A DNA stretch of 64,000 nt from Ligilactobacillus animalis KCTC 3501 = DSM 20602 (GCF_001434535.1 NZ_AYYW01000025.1:1-64000), one strand, 5' to 3'; positions 36,744-46,404 are shown, counted from the stretch's first letter. Numbers and translations: made by a program. The notes: generated by a model from the letters alone, not told the origin.

Positions 36744-38441
36744 TTAGACATTGTCATTTTTTCTAACACGACGGAACCAAACATAAGCACCGCCCATTAA
36801 AGCAAGACCGATCACTAAGAAGATATAGATCCCGTAACCACCAGTTGAAGGTAACAGACCTTTCTTAGCATTTTTAACTTCAATTGGTGCATTTTCGGTC
36901 TTTTGATACGTATCCTTAGCAACCTTAAAGTCGAGCGCTTCACCCTTAGCATAGCCTGTTGGCGCTTCGATCTCGACTAATTTATAATCACCATATGGTA
37001 GATAGTCCAATTTGATCCTACCATTTTTATCAGAAGTATAAACGGTCGCATCACTGCTATCTTTCACCCATTTGAGGTCATTTCGACCATTAGCACTCTT
37101 GTTGAATTTCACATAACCAGATTGCTTTGGATTATCAGTTTCTGTATCAAAGACTACAAATTTTGCACCTGCTAAAGCTTTACCTGATTGAGCATCGATC
37201 TTTTGGAAGTTGTAACCACCTACAGCTAATGGCTTTTCAGCTGTTTTTTCAAGGACTATAGCAGCACGCAAAGCAAATGGTGTTGTCACACGTGTCGTTT
37301 CACCTTCAGTTGAAGTCTGATCATCTTTAGTTGTATCGGCTGTAACTGTGACCTTGTTATCTACCGGATCATCCATTGAAGCTTCTGTCTTAGCTAAATA
37401 AGCATAGTAAGTGATCTCTAATGTTTCCCCAGCTAGATCAGCATTTTGTTCACCCGTGATTTTCATTTCAAAATAGGAGTTCCCACCTTGTTGTTTATCT
37501 TCATGATATTTGACTTCAGCATCGACTGTTTTACCATTGTAGGTCGCTACCACGTTAGCAACTTGAGCGTTTGAGTTCAAGGAATCAACGATCGTATCGA
37601 CTGCTTTACCATTGGCGTCTTTAGCAACTTTTTCTGGTAACACGATACCAATACCCGGATCATCGACGATCGTCAAACCATTGTCAGCATCAAAGATCGT
37701 TGTCGCAGGCACATTGTAAGTTACCTTGTATTGAAGCAAACGACCAACACGCGGAGATAAGATCATATCATCGATCGCATTTACGCCCCATGCATTAGTG
37801 TGGTGGTGAACTGTGTCATCTAACAATTCTTTAGTGAGCTTACCTTCATAACTATCCTCATTTTCCGCGTTCTTTGGATAGACATGGATATTTTCTAAGA
37901 CCTTGCTGGTCACTTCACCTTTATCATCGTACGCATACATTGGCATTGTTAAGACCATCGGAGCAGATTTAGTCGTGATCGCACTTGGTGATTTAGTTTC
38001 TAAAACAATATATGTCTTGAATTTGTCATCAACTTTAGTAGCTAGACCTTCAAAAGTCACATCTCCATTTTTACCGGTCAATTTTTGTTCAGCCGCTACA
38101 GTAGCTGGCTTAGCATCAGTATACTTATTGACCATCGCATCTGTAGCCGTTTGAGCATCCTTTGTTTCAGCTAGTTTTTTGATATACTCTTCTGTAATAT
38201 CATAGACTGTAAATCCAACATTAGGTAAGGCTTCCCCACCAAAGTCTGGCATCAGATCACCAGTATTTGGCTTATCTCCTGGCAAATTACCATCCTTAAA
38301 GACGCGTTTGTGTACTGTGATATTGACATTTTCTGGAATATTTTCATCCGCATTGACTGTCTTTGCACTAGCCAAACTTGGGATCAAAACCGAAGCAACT
38401 AACAACAAACTCATAAAGAGCGCTTTAAGTTTATTTTTCAT
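36744..38441 (-). CDS. major (backbone) pilin, LPXTG-anchored
   Basis: A 565-residue pilin. A signal peptide ends near ASA at residue 26. The pilin motif HVYPKN places the polymerising lysine at 190. The middle holds Ig-like isopeptide domains, and the last domain has the E-box KLVEIEAPTGY. The sorting signal is LPSTG at 530-534, followed by a hydrophobic helix and RRVRK tail. The ATG at 38441 has AGAGGTGGG upstream and overlaps the minor pilin gene by 11 bases. By family knowledge, sortase joins Lys190 of one subunit to the Thr of the next LPSTG to build the shaft. Confidence 0.93.
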   Translation of the reverse strand: MKNKLKALFMSLLLVASVLIPSLASAKTVNADENIPENVNITVHKRVFKDGNLPGDKPNTGDLMPDFGGEALPNVGFTVYDITEEYIKKLAETKDAQTATDAMVNKYTDAKPATVAAEQKLTGKNGDVTFEGLATKVDDKFKTYIVLETKSPSAITTKSAPMVLTMPMYAYDDKGEVTSKVLENIHVYPKNAENEDSYEGKLTKELLDDTVHHHTNAWGVNAIDDMILSPRVGRLLQYKVTYNVPATTIFDADNGLTIVDDPGIGIVLPEKVAKDANGKAVDTIVDSLNSNAQVANVVATYNGKTVDAEVKYHEDKQQGGNSYFEMKITGEQNADLAGETLEITYYAYLAKTEASMDDPVDNKVTVTADTTKDDQTSTEGETTRVTTPFALRAAIVLEKTAEKPLAVGGYNFQKIDAQSGKALAGAKFVVFDTETDNPKQSGYVKFNKSANGRNDLKWVKDSSDATVYTSDKNGRIKLDYLPYGDYKLVEIEAPTGYAKGEALDFKVAKDTYQKTENAPIEVKNAKKGLLPSTGGYGIYIFLVIGLALMGGAYVWFRRVRKNDNV

Positions 38442-39567
38442 TTTTCCCACCTCTTTTTTTTCTTTGACGTATGAATTCAACAACTGCAAAACTTACCAGT
38501 AAGATCCCGATCAAAGAGACCAGGCCTTTCTTCTCACCCAATTGGGCTAACATTCCACCAACACTTGACCCTTTTGGCCCACTGTTATCAAAGGAAGTGT
38601 TATCGTTATTTCCATTATCAGTCGGTACGGTCGGTGTTTGATTTGGCTTATCTTCTGAAATGGCATAGTTTAAGATCTTAGGTGCGGTCGTAAAACTACT
38701 TGGGACCATCCCAGCTACCAATTCAACTAATTGAACGCCCGCCACTGTGATCTGCATGTCATCAGCAACAGTCACTGCGATCCGTTTAGCCGCTTCAGAA
38801 ATGCTGTAGCCATTTGGTGCTTTGACTTCACTAAAGAAGTATTGTCCCGGTGCTAATTCAGAATCGTGCAAGACCAGACCTTGTTCATCGGAAGTAAACT
38901 TCTTGACCCGGGTATCATTAGCCGGATCATCACTAGCTACAAAACTTGTTTCATCTATTGCAAGATATTGCTTTTCACCGGCAACTTCTTGCCCTAAGAC
39001 AAATTGCGCATCCGCTAGCGCTATCTGCTTGTCACCATTGACACCGTATTTATAAAAATACGCACAACTCGTCAATTTGACCGGCTTGGTGTAAAGTTCC
39101 ACCATATTTTTAGATGTTCCATCTTCATTTTGCAGCGGTAACGAAAATGCTAGCGGTAAGATCGTTTGGCCCTTGACCGCATGATCTTGCACGATCAAAT
39201 ACGCATTATCATTGCCTGCTACTTTAAAATGAGCTTTTCCCATAACATCGGTCGTCACAGTTTCGACTTTTTTGATCTCGTTATCTGCCAAATACTGCCT
39301 TAACTGTTGTGCTGACAACTGAGAGAAACTTTCGATGAATTTCTGCGCATCAGCTGGCGTTTCTTGCGCTTGATATTGCTTAGAGATATCATAGAGCGAT
39401 AAAGCGATATCTGCTCCGTAAACTAGCTCACTGCCATCAGGATTTTCAAACTGATGCTGAACTACAACTTGTAAGGGTTCTTCTGTTACATCAGCGCTGA
39501 CTCTTTGTCCCAAAAGCGGCAGACAAAGTGCGATCAATAAGAGTATCGATTTGAATACTTTTTTCAT
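38431..39567 (-). CDS. minor (probably basal) pilin with degenerate sorting signal
   Basis: The 378-residue protein has a signal peptide (cleavage near VSA at 25), two pilin-type domains, and the E-box-like FFSEVKAPNGY. A Pro/Asn/Asp-rich linker precedes the C-terminus. The end has the architecture of a sorting signal (hydrophobic helix, then RQRKKRGGKNEK), but the pentapeptide is LAQLG (340-344) in place of LPXTG, with a following E as in LPXTGE. Cell-wall anchoring may thus be altered. It lies between tip and backbone genes, the usual place of a minor pilin. Confidence 0.85.
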   Translation of the reverse strand: MKKVFKSILLLIALCLPLLGQRVSADVTEEPLQVVVQHQFENPDGSELVYGADIALSLYDISKQYQAQETPADAQKFIESFSQLSAQQLRQYLADNEIKKVETVTTDVMGKAHFKVAGNDNAYLIVQDHAVKGQTILPLAFSLPLQNEDGTSKNMVELYTKPVKLTSCAYFYKYGVNGDKQIALADAQFVLGQEVAGEKQYLAIDETSFVASDDPANDTRVKKFTSDEQGLVLHDSELAPGQYFFSEVKAPNGYSISEAAKRIAVTVADDMQITVAGVQLVELVAGMVPSSFTTAPKILNYAISEDKPNQTPTVPTDNGNNDNTSFDNSGPKGSSVGGMLAQLGEKKGLVSLIGILLVSFAVVEFIRQRKKRGGKNEK

Positions 39568-39570
39568 GAC

Positions 39571-42500
39571 CTACACCCCCCGCTTCTTGATGATAAAGCG
39601 TCTAGCGACAAAAGCAGATCCGGCTAAGACCGATCCAATGAGTACATAGAGCCAAAGACCTGGTCCACCTGTTTCTGGTAAGATCCCAGCTGGGAAGTTA
39701 TTGACTTTTAACTCGATCAAGTTATGCCCCGTCGTAGTCAGTTTTAAATTACCTTTACCGTTCAACTCACCATCTTCAGTGATCGTAAATTCGATCTCAT
39801 CACTTAATTTCACATAACCAGCAGGCGCTTTGACTTCTTTTAAGACATATGCACCTGGACGTAAGTTAGTTATTGTAAAGATTCCATCCTCAGTTGTAGT
39901 GATATCATAACGTTGACCTGTTTCATCCGTTAGTTCAAATTCAGCCCCGGCCAATGTCTTTTGGGTCAAGGCATTAACTTTTTTGATGGTCAGATCAGTA
40001 TCTTTTAAGCGGTTCGCCCGGGAAATGATCAATTTTTCAGCATTAGTCTGATCTAGATAAAGTTGATCTAACTTTTCAGTCTTAGCGGCTGTGATCTCTT
40101 TTCCATTTTCATCGAACCACTTTTCGTCTTCCCATTTGAATTTGACCACACTCTCATCGAGCTGATACCCGGCTGGAGCGCTGATCTCTTGGAGCCCATA
40201 ATGCCCGGATTTAAGATCATCTAAAACATTTTCGCTATCAGCAGTGATCGTCTTTTCAAAAGATCCATCTTGGGTCTGCCACGCATCGGTGTAACGGATC
40301 AACTTGAATTTAGCATCGGCTAGAGGCTGACCATTCGTAGTATATTTTGCAACGCTTACGCTCCCCGTTTTCAGTGGTGTATTCTCGACCCTAAAATCAA
40401 GTGTATTTTGATCATCACCTGTAGTTAATTCGACTTTGACATCTTTAGGCTCGTTCTCAAACTCGACTTTACCAGCTTCTGTGATGGTGAATTTAAGTGG
40501 TGCAGTCAAAAGTTTGTGATCTACTGGAGCTTTTGTCTCTGTCAACGTGTACTCGCCTGGAGTTAAACCACTGAACTTGAGCTTAGTTTTAGCGTCATTA
40601 GCGTATTCGAATTTGATCTGCTCACCCTTAGCATTCACTAACTCAAATTCAGCCCCAGAGAGCTGTTTGCCCTTAGTATCTGTTTTGGTCAAATTCAACG
40701 TAAATGGTTTAAGTATATTATATTTAACACCTGTCAAGATATAAGCGCTATCATTTGAAAAATTCAAATAAAAACCATCTTGCCCCGCTTCCAAATTGGT
40801 TGCAGTGATCTCGTTATTTGCTTCATCGAAGAATTTTCCATTTTTGATGCTGAACTTGAGCGCATTTGGCTCGGCTTGATACCCAGTTGGCGCTTTGGTC
40901 TCGATCAAAGCGTAGTGCCCATTTTTAAGGCCACTCATGATATCCTTGCTATTAGCAACTAGTTTCTCGTTGAAACTTGGATCTTCAGTTACAAATTCGT
41001 CACTGTATTTGACTAACTTGAACTCGGCGCCATCTAACTTAGCATCACTTGGACTAGCACGTTTTTCGACCTGTAGACCTAACTCAGTATTGATGATGCG
41101 CCATTTATTTTCATCAAGATGTTCGATCTTCGTGTTAAAGCCCTCTACGGCAGTTTCTTCGCTGACTTGATAGTTGTAGTCGACCCCAAGCTTATTATAT
41201 TTAGCTAAGGCTACTTCTTGACCGTCAGCTAATGTCAATTTATCAAAAGTCTTTTGCCACTTGTCACCGGCAGTCAATACACCACCAGCTGTTTGCCACT
41301 CATCGTCTCCAGCAACTTTACGAATGACTTTGAAACCGATGTTTTCTGGCAATTCTGTTTGACTAAAAGTCTTCCACTCTTTAGTGACATCGATCGTCGT
41401 TCCCGAAGCTTTTCCAGATGGGATCCCAAATTTTGCTCCTGGAATCTTCTCAGCTGTCAGCACCGTTTCCCCACTCATCGGATACCACTTGTTTGGCACG
41501 AAATCTGCTGTCCCTGTTTTGAGACGAACTTGGTAGTGAAGTTGGACTTCTTGCCCTTTTCCAAGATTAAGTCCCGACCAAACTAACGGTCCGTCATTAC
41601 CACCAGAAACTTGGGTATTATACGTATCAACTTCTTTTGAACCAACAGATGTTACAGATGTTACAATTTTTCCATCCAAAGCAACATACTCATACTGTTC
41701 AGCCAACGGAATGGTAACATTACCGTTCTTGATCGTAGAAAAACTATTAATAACATTGTCAGTTTGACTCTCTAAATACTCTTTGATACCCACCGATGAT
41801 GATTGTGGCGAATAATGACCTTTATTAGCCAGCAGTTCCATTTTAGCGCTATATTTATCATCAATACTTATACCCAAGACATTAATAACAATATCAGTAT
41901 TATTCTTTATATTTCGTGCCTCACCTAATGTAGCTGGCCAAGTATCTTTAATTTCAAAAGTGTCATTGTTAACTTTATAGCTTTTGGACAACTCTTCACT
42001 GCTACCTCTACCTTCACTTGACTTATAGTCGAAATCTGTCCCATATATCGTACCTTCTTCTTCAATCGCACTAGTTACTTTGTACGAATAGGTCGGCCTA
42101 CCATCCGTAAGTAAAATGATAATCTTTTCATCACTAGTACTATTTTTAAACATATCCTTGGCTTTATTCAGCCCATCTTGGGTAAAAGTTCCACCATTAG
42201 CACGTAAACGATCTACAGCATTTTTTAAGCTCTCAGCATTACTAGAAACTGTGCCTAGCTCCACTTTCTTATGTGCCTCACTACTGTAACTCACTAGACC
42301 TGCTCGAATATTATCACCTAGACCCGCGGTTGTAACACTATTAATGAAACCTTTGATACCCTCTTTAGTATTTGCTAACCGCTCACTATCCCCCATACTA
42401 CCCGAGGTGTCAACCACGAAAACTACATCAATCGTTTTTTCTTGGCGGACCGAATTACCGCGAACATTCAAAAATACATCAAAAGTCCCTGGAGTAGCAG

Positions 42501-42819
42501 TCTCACGTGCGAATTTTCGGATCATAAAATCCGGATCATCCACATTGCCGTGTTTAAGGTATGAATTAGTGGTATCACTTGGATCACCACTCCAATTCGT
42601 ATTATTGTCACAACCACTGACGGTCCCACCTTGATGGTTGATGACATTTTCTTGACCTGTTGGTTTCCAAGAAGCTGTTGGATAAGTTCCTGTATCGTCA
42701 GTAGTGTACACTGGTTCAATATTATCTCCATAAGCCTGTACACTTTGACCAAGTAATGGGAAAAGTAGGCAAATGATCAAAAGTAGAGCGCATACATTTC
42801 TCACCAATTTAGTTTTCAT
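39571..42819 (-). CDS. pilus tip adhesin with von Willebrand A domain, LPXTG-anchored
   Basis: About 1082 residues. A signal peptide precedes a von Willebrand factor A domain whose MIDAS is VVDTSGSMGDS (near residue 137). Then come one Cna-B domain (TIDVTKEWKTFSQTELPENIGFKVIRK) and four SpaA-like domains with E-boxes such as LIETKAPTGY, LTETKAPVDH, LQEISAPAGY and LKEVKAPAGY. LPETG with a hydrophobic helix and basic tail ends the protein. Such tip proteins bind host or matrix ligands; the ligand is unknown. The ATG at 42819 is preferred, nine bases after GGAG; the ATG at 42828 is too close. It is the first gene of the pilus operon. Confidence 0.94.
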   Translation of the reverse strand: MKTKLVRNVCALLLIICLLFPLLGQSVQAYGDNIEPVYTTDDTGTYPTASWKPTGQENVINHQGGTVSGCDNNTNWSGDPSDTTNSYLKHGNVDDPDFMIRKFARETATPGTFDVFLNVRGNSVRQEKTIDVVFVVDTSGSMGDSERLANTKEGIKGFINSVTTAGLGDNIRAGLVSYSSEAHKKVELGTVSSNAESLKNAVDRLRANGGTFTQDGLNKAKDMFKNSTSDEKIIILLTDGRPTYSYKVTSAIEEEGTIYGTDFDYKSSEGRGSSEELSKSYKVNNDTFEIKDTWPATLGEARNIKNNTDIVINVLGISIDDKYSAKMELLANKGHYSPQSSSVGIKEYLESQTDNVINSFSTIKNGNVTIPLAEQYEYVALDGKIVTSVTSVGSKEVDTYNTQVSGGNDGPLVWSGLNLGKGQEVQLHYQVRLKTGTADFVPNKWYPMSGETVLTAEKIPGAKFGIPSGKASGTTIDVTKEWKTFSQTELPENIGFKVIRKVAGDDEWQTAGGVLTAGDKWQKTFDKLTLADGQEVALAKYNKLGVDYNYQVSEETAVEGFNTKIEHLDENKWRIINTELGLQVEKRASPSDAKLDGAEFKLVKYSDEFVTEDPSFNEKLVANSKDIMSGLKNGHYALIETKAPTGYQAEPNALKFSIKNGKFFDEANNEITATNLEAGQDGFYLNFSNDSAYILTGVKYNILKPFTLNLTKTDTKGKQLSGAEFELVNAKGEQIKFEYANDAKTKLKFSGLTPGEYTLTETKAPVDHKLLTAPLKFTITEAGKVEFENEPKDVKVELTTGDDQNTLDFRVENTPLKTGSVSVAKYTTNGQPLADAKFKLIRYTDAWQTQDGSFEKTITADSENVLDDLKSGHYGLQEISAPAGYQLDESVVKFKWEDEKWFDENGKEITAAKTEKLDQLYLDQTNAEKLIISRANRLKDTDLTIKKVNALTQKTLAGAEFELTDETGQRYDITTTEDGIFTITNLRPGAYVLKEVKAPAGYVKLSDEIEFTITEDGELNGKGNLKLTTTGHNLIELKVNNFPAGILPETGGPGLWLYVLIGSVLAGSAFVARRFIIKKRGV

Positions 42820-42828
42820 CCTCTTCAT

Positions 42829-43077
42829 CTCCTTTCCTTACCAAAAACTAACCCAAAGTTATACATATAGTTTAAAATCAATTTTTGTATCAATCCTCCC
42901 AACCTCTACAAACACCATAAACTACATAACAATCAAATAATATACCTAAGATTATATATATTATTTTCATCCTTATCATATCTAATAAAGACACCGTTAG
43001 CAATATATTTACTCCTTAATTTTTTCATAAACTTCATAACTTTTATCAAAATATATTATGATTTTTTCATAAAAAGC
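42829..43077. other. AT-rich spacer upstream of the pilus operon
   Basis: This spacer is markedly more AT-rich than the flanking genes. A weak promoter is possible on the minus strand: TTGATA (42888-42893), 18 bases, TATATG (42864-42869). Two small minus-strand frames are visible: 42890-43003 (TTG start, AAGGAG eight bases upstream, 37 residues with a hydrophobic middle) and 42933-43028 (31 residues, no ribosome binding site). Neither resembles a family I know. It may be the junction of an inserted segment. Confidence 0.4.
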
Positions 43078-43127
43078 ATAAAAAAGCCTCGATCACATGG
43101 AACCAACTCCACCGATCAAGGCTTTTT
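43078..43127 (-). terminator. terminator of the purE-purK-purB operon
   Basis: AAAAAGCCTTGATC and its near-complement (43082-43126) pair around a central loop and are followed on the minus strand by six T. It lies after the purB stop, isolating the pilus operon from purEKB transcription. Confidence 0.75.
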
Positions 43128-43152
43128 AAATATTAAATTTATATTATAGACA

Positions 43153-44448
43153 CTATTCTAAACCAACACGTTTAAAAATATCATCAATATGTTTCAAGTG
43201 CCAGTGATAATCGAATGCATCATCAAGATCTTCTTTAGATAAGCGGCTCATGATCGTTGCATCACTTTCAAGCAATGGACGGAACTGTGTTTGTTCATCC
43301 CAAGCTTTAGCTGTATATGGTTGCACAAGGTCATAAGCTTCTTCACGACTCATCCCAGTATCGATCAACTTCAACAAGACCCGACCACTGTAGATCAAGC
43401 CAAATGTCTTATCCATATTGCGCTTCATGTTTTCTGGGAAAACAGTCAAGTTCTTCACGATCCGACCAAAGCGATTCAACATGTAATCGATCAAGATCGT
43501 TGTATCTGGTAAAATGATACGTTCGGCAGAAGAGTGCGAGATATCACGTTCATGCCACAAAGCAACATTTTCATAAGCTGTGACCATATGACCACGGCAA
43601 ACACGAGCTAAACCACAAATGTTTTCTGAGCCGATCGGGTTACGCTTGTGTGGCATTGCAGATGAACCCTTTTGCCCCTTAGCAAAGTATTCTTCGACTT
43701 CACGCGTCTCTGATTTTTGTAATCCACGGATCTCAGTTGCAAATTCTTCCAAACTTGTAGCGATCAAAGCTAAGGAAGCCATGTAATCAGCATGCAGATC
43801 ACGTGGTAAGACTTGGCTCGACACTTCTTGGGCACGGATCCCTAATTTTTCGCAGACATATTCTTCAACAAAAGGATCGATATTAGCATATGTCCCGACC
43901 GCACCACTGATCTTGCCGGCTTCGACACCCTTAGCTGCACGATCAAAACGTTCGATATTGCGCTTCATTTCTGAATACCAACGAGCTAATTTCACACCAA
44001 ATGTTGTTGGTTCAGCATGAACACCGTGAGTCCGACCCATCATCACGGTATTTTTATGTTCCCGTGCTTTATCAGCTACGATCTGCGTAAAGTCTTCGAG
44101 ATCTTTTCGGATGATATCGTTAGCTTGTTTTAATTGATAGCCATAAGCTGTATCGACCACGTCTGTGCTGGTCAAGCCATAGTGGACCCATTTTTTTTCT
44201 TCACCCAATGATTCAGAGACATTACGTGTAAATGCGATCACATCATGGTGAGTCACCGCTTCGATCTCTTGAATGCGGTCAACGTCAAATTTAGCATTTT
44301 GCTTTAATTTTTCGACATCTTCAGCTGGAATATGGCCTAATTTAGCCCAGGCTTCATCAGCTGCCAATTCAACTGCTAACCAACATTCAAATTTTTTCTC
44401 ATCTGTCCAAATTGCAGCCATTTCAGGCCGTGTATAACGTGAAATCAT
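43153..44448 (-). CDS. purB: adenylosuccinate lyase PurB
   Basis: PurB releases fumarate from SAICAR and from adenylosuccinate. The 431-residue protein of the fumarase/aspartase superfamily has [28 protein letters not shown] and the signature [26 protein letters not shown] precedes the ATG at 44448. It is the last gene before the pilus operon interrupts the pur region. Confidence 0.98.
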   Translation of the reverse strand: MISRYTRPEMAAIWTDEKKFECWLAVELAADEAWAKLGHIPAEDVEKLKQNAKFDVDRIQEIEAVTHHDVIAFTRNVSESLGEEKKWVHYGLTSTDVVDTAYGYQLKQANDIIRKDLEDFTQIVADKAREHKNTVMMGRTHGVHAEPTTFGVKLARWYSEMKRNIERFDRAAKGVEAGKISGAVGTYANIDPFVEEYVCEKLGIRAQEVSSQVLPRDLHADYMASLALIATSLEEFATEIRGLQKSETREVEEYFAKGQKGSSAMPHKRNPIGSENICGLARVCRGHMVTAYENVALWHERDISHSSAERIILPDTTILIDYMLNRFGRIVKNLTVFPENMKRNMDKTFGLIYSGRVLLKLIDTGMSREEAYDLVQPYTAKAWDEQTQFRPLLESDATIMSRLSKEDLDDAFDYHWHLKHIDDIFKRVGLE

Positions 44449-44470
44449 TAATGATTCTCCTTTAATTGTT

Positions 44471-45586
44471 TTAATTCCAAACTTGAGTTGCTTTGATCTC
44501 AGCTAAAGTCTGTTCTAGATCGTCAGTCAAGATCGTAATATGCCCCATCTTACGATCGACTCTAACATCTTTTTTCCCATAGTCATGGAAATGCCATTGT
44601 GGCTTTTGGGCGATCAAGTCTTCACTTAAAGCCTTATGTTGCCCTAAAATATTGACCATAATAGCTGGTTTCAACAATTCGATCTTCGGCATTGGCCAAT
44701 TCATGACCGCCCGATTATGTACATCAAATTGCGAGAAGTTGCAGGCTTCGATCGAATAATGTCCTGAATTATGCGGGCGGGGTGCTAGCTCATTGACGTA
44801 GATCTCACCGTCCGGCTCTACAAAAAGTTCAACCCCCAAGATCCCGCGTAAATTCAAACTTTGGGCGATCTTTATTGCGATGGCTTGCGCTTTTTGCTGT
44901 TCCTTTGGTGTGATCCGAGCCGGTACGATACTTTCATGCAAGATATGGTTACGATGGATATTTTCACTGACCGGAAAGACTGTCACTTCACCCTTAGCAT
45001 TTCGCGCGACCATAACAGAGCACTCCAAAGAAAAGTTCACAAATCCTTCTAAGATACATGTTCCTTGCGCGAGTAATTCACTGGCAGCGTCAAGATCAGC
45101 CTTTTCTTTGAGTGTAAACTGGGCTTTACCGTCATAGCCCCCTTCACAAGTCTTTAAAATACTTGGCAAACCTAACTGAGCTACTGCTTGTTCAAGCTCT
45201 GTCTTTGTCTTGACTGCTCTAAATGGAGCGGTCTTTAAGCCATGCTCATGCAAAAAAGTCTTTTCAGCTAAGCGATTCTTAGTTATCCGTAGTAGTTTTG
45301 TCCCTTGAGGCAATAATTTAGCATCTGTTAAATGTTCTAAAGCTGCTAGATCGACATTTTCAAACTCATAAGTCAAGACATCAGCTCGCTTGGCTAGTTC
45401 TTCTAAAGCCGAAAAATCGTCATATGGCGCCACGATCTGTGCATCAGCTGCCTGTCCAGCTGGACAAGTGGCATCAGGATCTAAAATGATCGTCTTTAGC
45501 CCCATCGCTTTAGCCGATAAAACTAGCATTTGCCCCAATTGTCCGCCACCGATGATCCCGATCGTCTGTCCTTGTTTGAGTTGCAC
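44471..45586 (-). CDS. purK: N5-carboxyaminoimidazole ribonucleotide synthase PurK
   Basis: PurK makes N5-CAIR from AIR, bicarbonate and ATP. The ATP-grasp protein begins [19 protein letters not shown] and has [14 protein letters not shown] in the ATP site and [14 protein letters not shown] near the end. The GTG at 45586 gives the normal family N-terminus and lies just after the purE stop; its Shine-Dalgarno is weak, so coupling to purE translation is likely. A GTG at 45607 inside purE is an alternative. Confidence 0.95.
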   Translation of the reverse strand: MQLKQGQTIGIIGGGQLGQMLVLSAKAMGLKTIILDPDATCPAGQAADAQIVAPYDDFSALEELAKRADVLTYEFENVDLAALEHLTDAKLLPQGTKLLRITKNRLAEKTFLHEHGLKTAPFRAVKTKTELEQAVAQLGLPSILKTCEGGYDGKAQFTLKEKADLDAASELLAQGTCILEGFVNFSLECSVMVARNAKGEVTVFPVSENIHRNHILHESIVPARITPKEQQKAQAIAIKIAQSLNLRGILGVELFVEPDGEIYVNELAPRPHNSGHYSIEACNFSQFDVHNRAVMNWPMPKIELLKPAIMVNILGQHKALSEDLIAQKPQWHFHDYGKKDVRVDRKMGHITILTDDLEQTLAEIKATQVWN

Positions 45587-45590
45587 TGCA

Positions 45591-46079
45591 TCAGCCAAGA
45601 AGATCACCGCTTTCTACAGCTTTATCATGCATTTCCTGGCGATAAGCAAGTAGGTCTTTTTGGATCGTCTTATCGGTAACACCCAGGATCTGCAACGCCA
45701 ATAGAGCGGCATTTTTAGCGCCTGCCACACCGATCGCAGTAGTTGCGACTGGAACCCCCGCTGGCATCTGAACGATCGATAACAATGAATCTAGGCCATT
45801 TAATGCCCGCGATTGGACGGGAACACCAATAACTGGCAAAACAGTATTAGCAGCGACCATCCCAGGTAGATGAGCCGCACCACCAGCACCCGCAATGATC
45901 ACTTCGACTCCATTATCTACAGCGTCTTTAGCAAATGTCATCATTTCTTCGGGCATCCGATGAGCTGAGATCACAGCCTTATCATATTTTACACCAAATT
46001 CATCTAAAACAGCAGCTGTATTTTTCATGGTCTCCCAATCAGAATAGCTGCCCATCACAATACTAATTCGATTACTCAA
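45591..46079 (-). CDS. purE: N5-carboxyaminoimidazole ribonucleotide mutase PurE
   Basis: PurE (class I, used with PurK) moves the carboxyl group of N5-CAIR to form CAIR. The 162-residue protein has [25 protein letters not shown] and [14 protein letters not shown] motifs. The only start that fits the family N-terminus is TTG at 46079, which has no proper Shine-Dalgarno of its own. A 19-codon upstream ORF with a good site ends two bases before it, suggesting translation by reinitiation. Confidence 0.96.
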   Translation of the reverse strand: MSNRISIVMGSYSDWETMKNTAAVLDEFGVKYDKAVISAHRMPEEMMTFAKDAVDNGVEVIIAGAGGAAHLPGMVAANTVLPVIGVPVQSRALNGLDSLLSIVQMPAGVPVATTAIGVAGAKNAALLALQILGVTDKTIQKDLLAYRQEMHDKAVESGDLLG

Positions 46080-46080
46080 T

Positions 46081-46140
46081 CTAAGTGCCCGCCATATCTA
46101 TGTGGGATCGCATAAAATACGACCGAAAGTGATATAGCAT
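46081..46140 (-). CDS. putative 19-codon leader ORF upstream of purE
   Basis: An ATG at 46140 has AGGAAAGG two bases upstream and encodes [19 protein letters not shown], ending in TAG one base before the TTG of purE. The strong site here and its absence at purE argue that ribosomes enter at the leader and reinitiate. The same bases can pair as GCTATATC with GATATGGC, so translation and folding may compete. No homology is recognised. Confidence 0.45.
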   Translation of the reverse strand: MLYHFRSYFMRSHIDMAGT

Positions 46141-46246
46141 ATCCTTTCCTGGTTATTTTCAAACAAGCTCTGTTCAAAAGATTGGGGGTCCCACCGCTAC
46201 CACACTATTCCCAGCGGCTATCAAGATCTTGATCAGCCCTCAAGTT
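46141..46246 (-). promoter_or_regulatory. structured 5' leader of purE operon
   Basis: Between the promoter and the leader ORF the minus-strand RNA can fold successively: GGCT-G-ATCAA / TTGATAGCC, then CCGCT / AGCGG enclosing 14 bases, then TGGG / CCCA. It includes GGTGGGACC, which matches the T-box core GGTGGNACC, but there is no room for a T-box stem I and no terminator follows. It does not match purine, PRPP or other riboswitch consensus sequences that I know. Confidence 0.4.
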
Positions 46247-46252
46247 GCTTTA

Positions 46253-46281
46253 AGCATAACAAAGTGACCTATAATTGTCAA
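46253..46281 (-). promoter_or_regulatory. promoter of the purE operon
   Basis: On the minus strand a perfect TTGACA (46276-46281), 17 bases, TATGCT (46253-46258). The predicted start near 46246 leaves a leader of about 165 bases before purE. Confidence 0.85.
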
Positions 46282-46285
46282 AATA

Positions 46286-46298
46286 AAAATCGAACTAT
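46286..46298 (+). promoter_or_regulatory. PurBox upstream of purE
   Basis: AAAATCGAACTAT matches AWWWCCGAACWWT at 12 of 13 positions and lies four bases upstream of the -35 box, in the same orientation and spacing as the purC box. A weaker second candidate surrounds CCG at 46322-46324. Confidence 0.65.
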
Positions 46299-46374
46299 TT
46301 TTCTAAATATAATAATTTTATCCGTATAATCTATAAAAAAACACACAAACACATTTAATTTTAAGGAAAACACG

Positions 46375-46398
46375 AAAAAGCACCCAATAACTGGGTGC
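46375..46398 (-). terminator. terminator of kup
   Basis: The arms GCACCCA (46380-46386) and TGGGTGC (46392-46398) with a five-base loop are followed on the minus strand by five T. Confidence 0.85.
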
Positions 46399-46404
46399 GA
46401 TCAA

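Noticed and set aside
46187-46200. T-box riboswitch in the purE leader
   Set aside because: The core GGTGGGACC matches, but the distance to the promoter leaves no room for stem I and specifier loop, and no terminator follows. It is kept only as a structured leader of unknown type.
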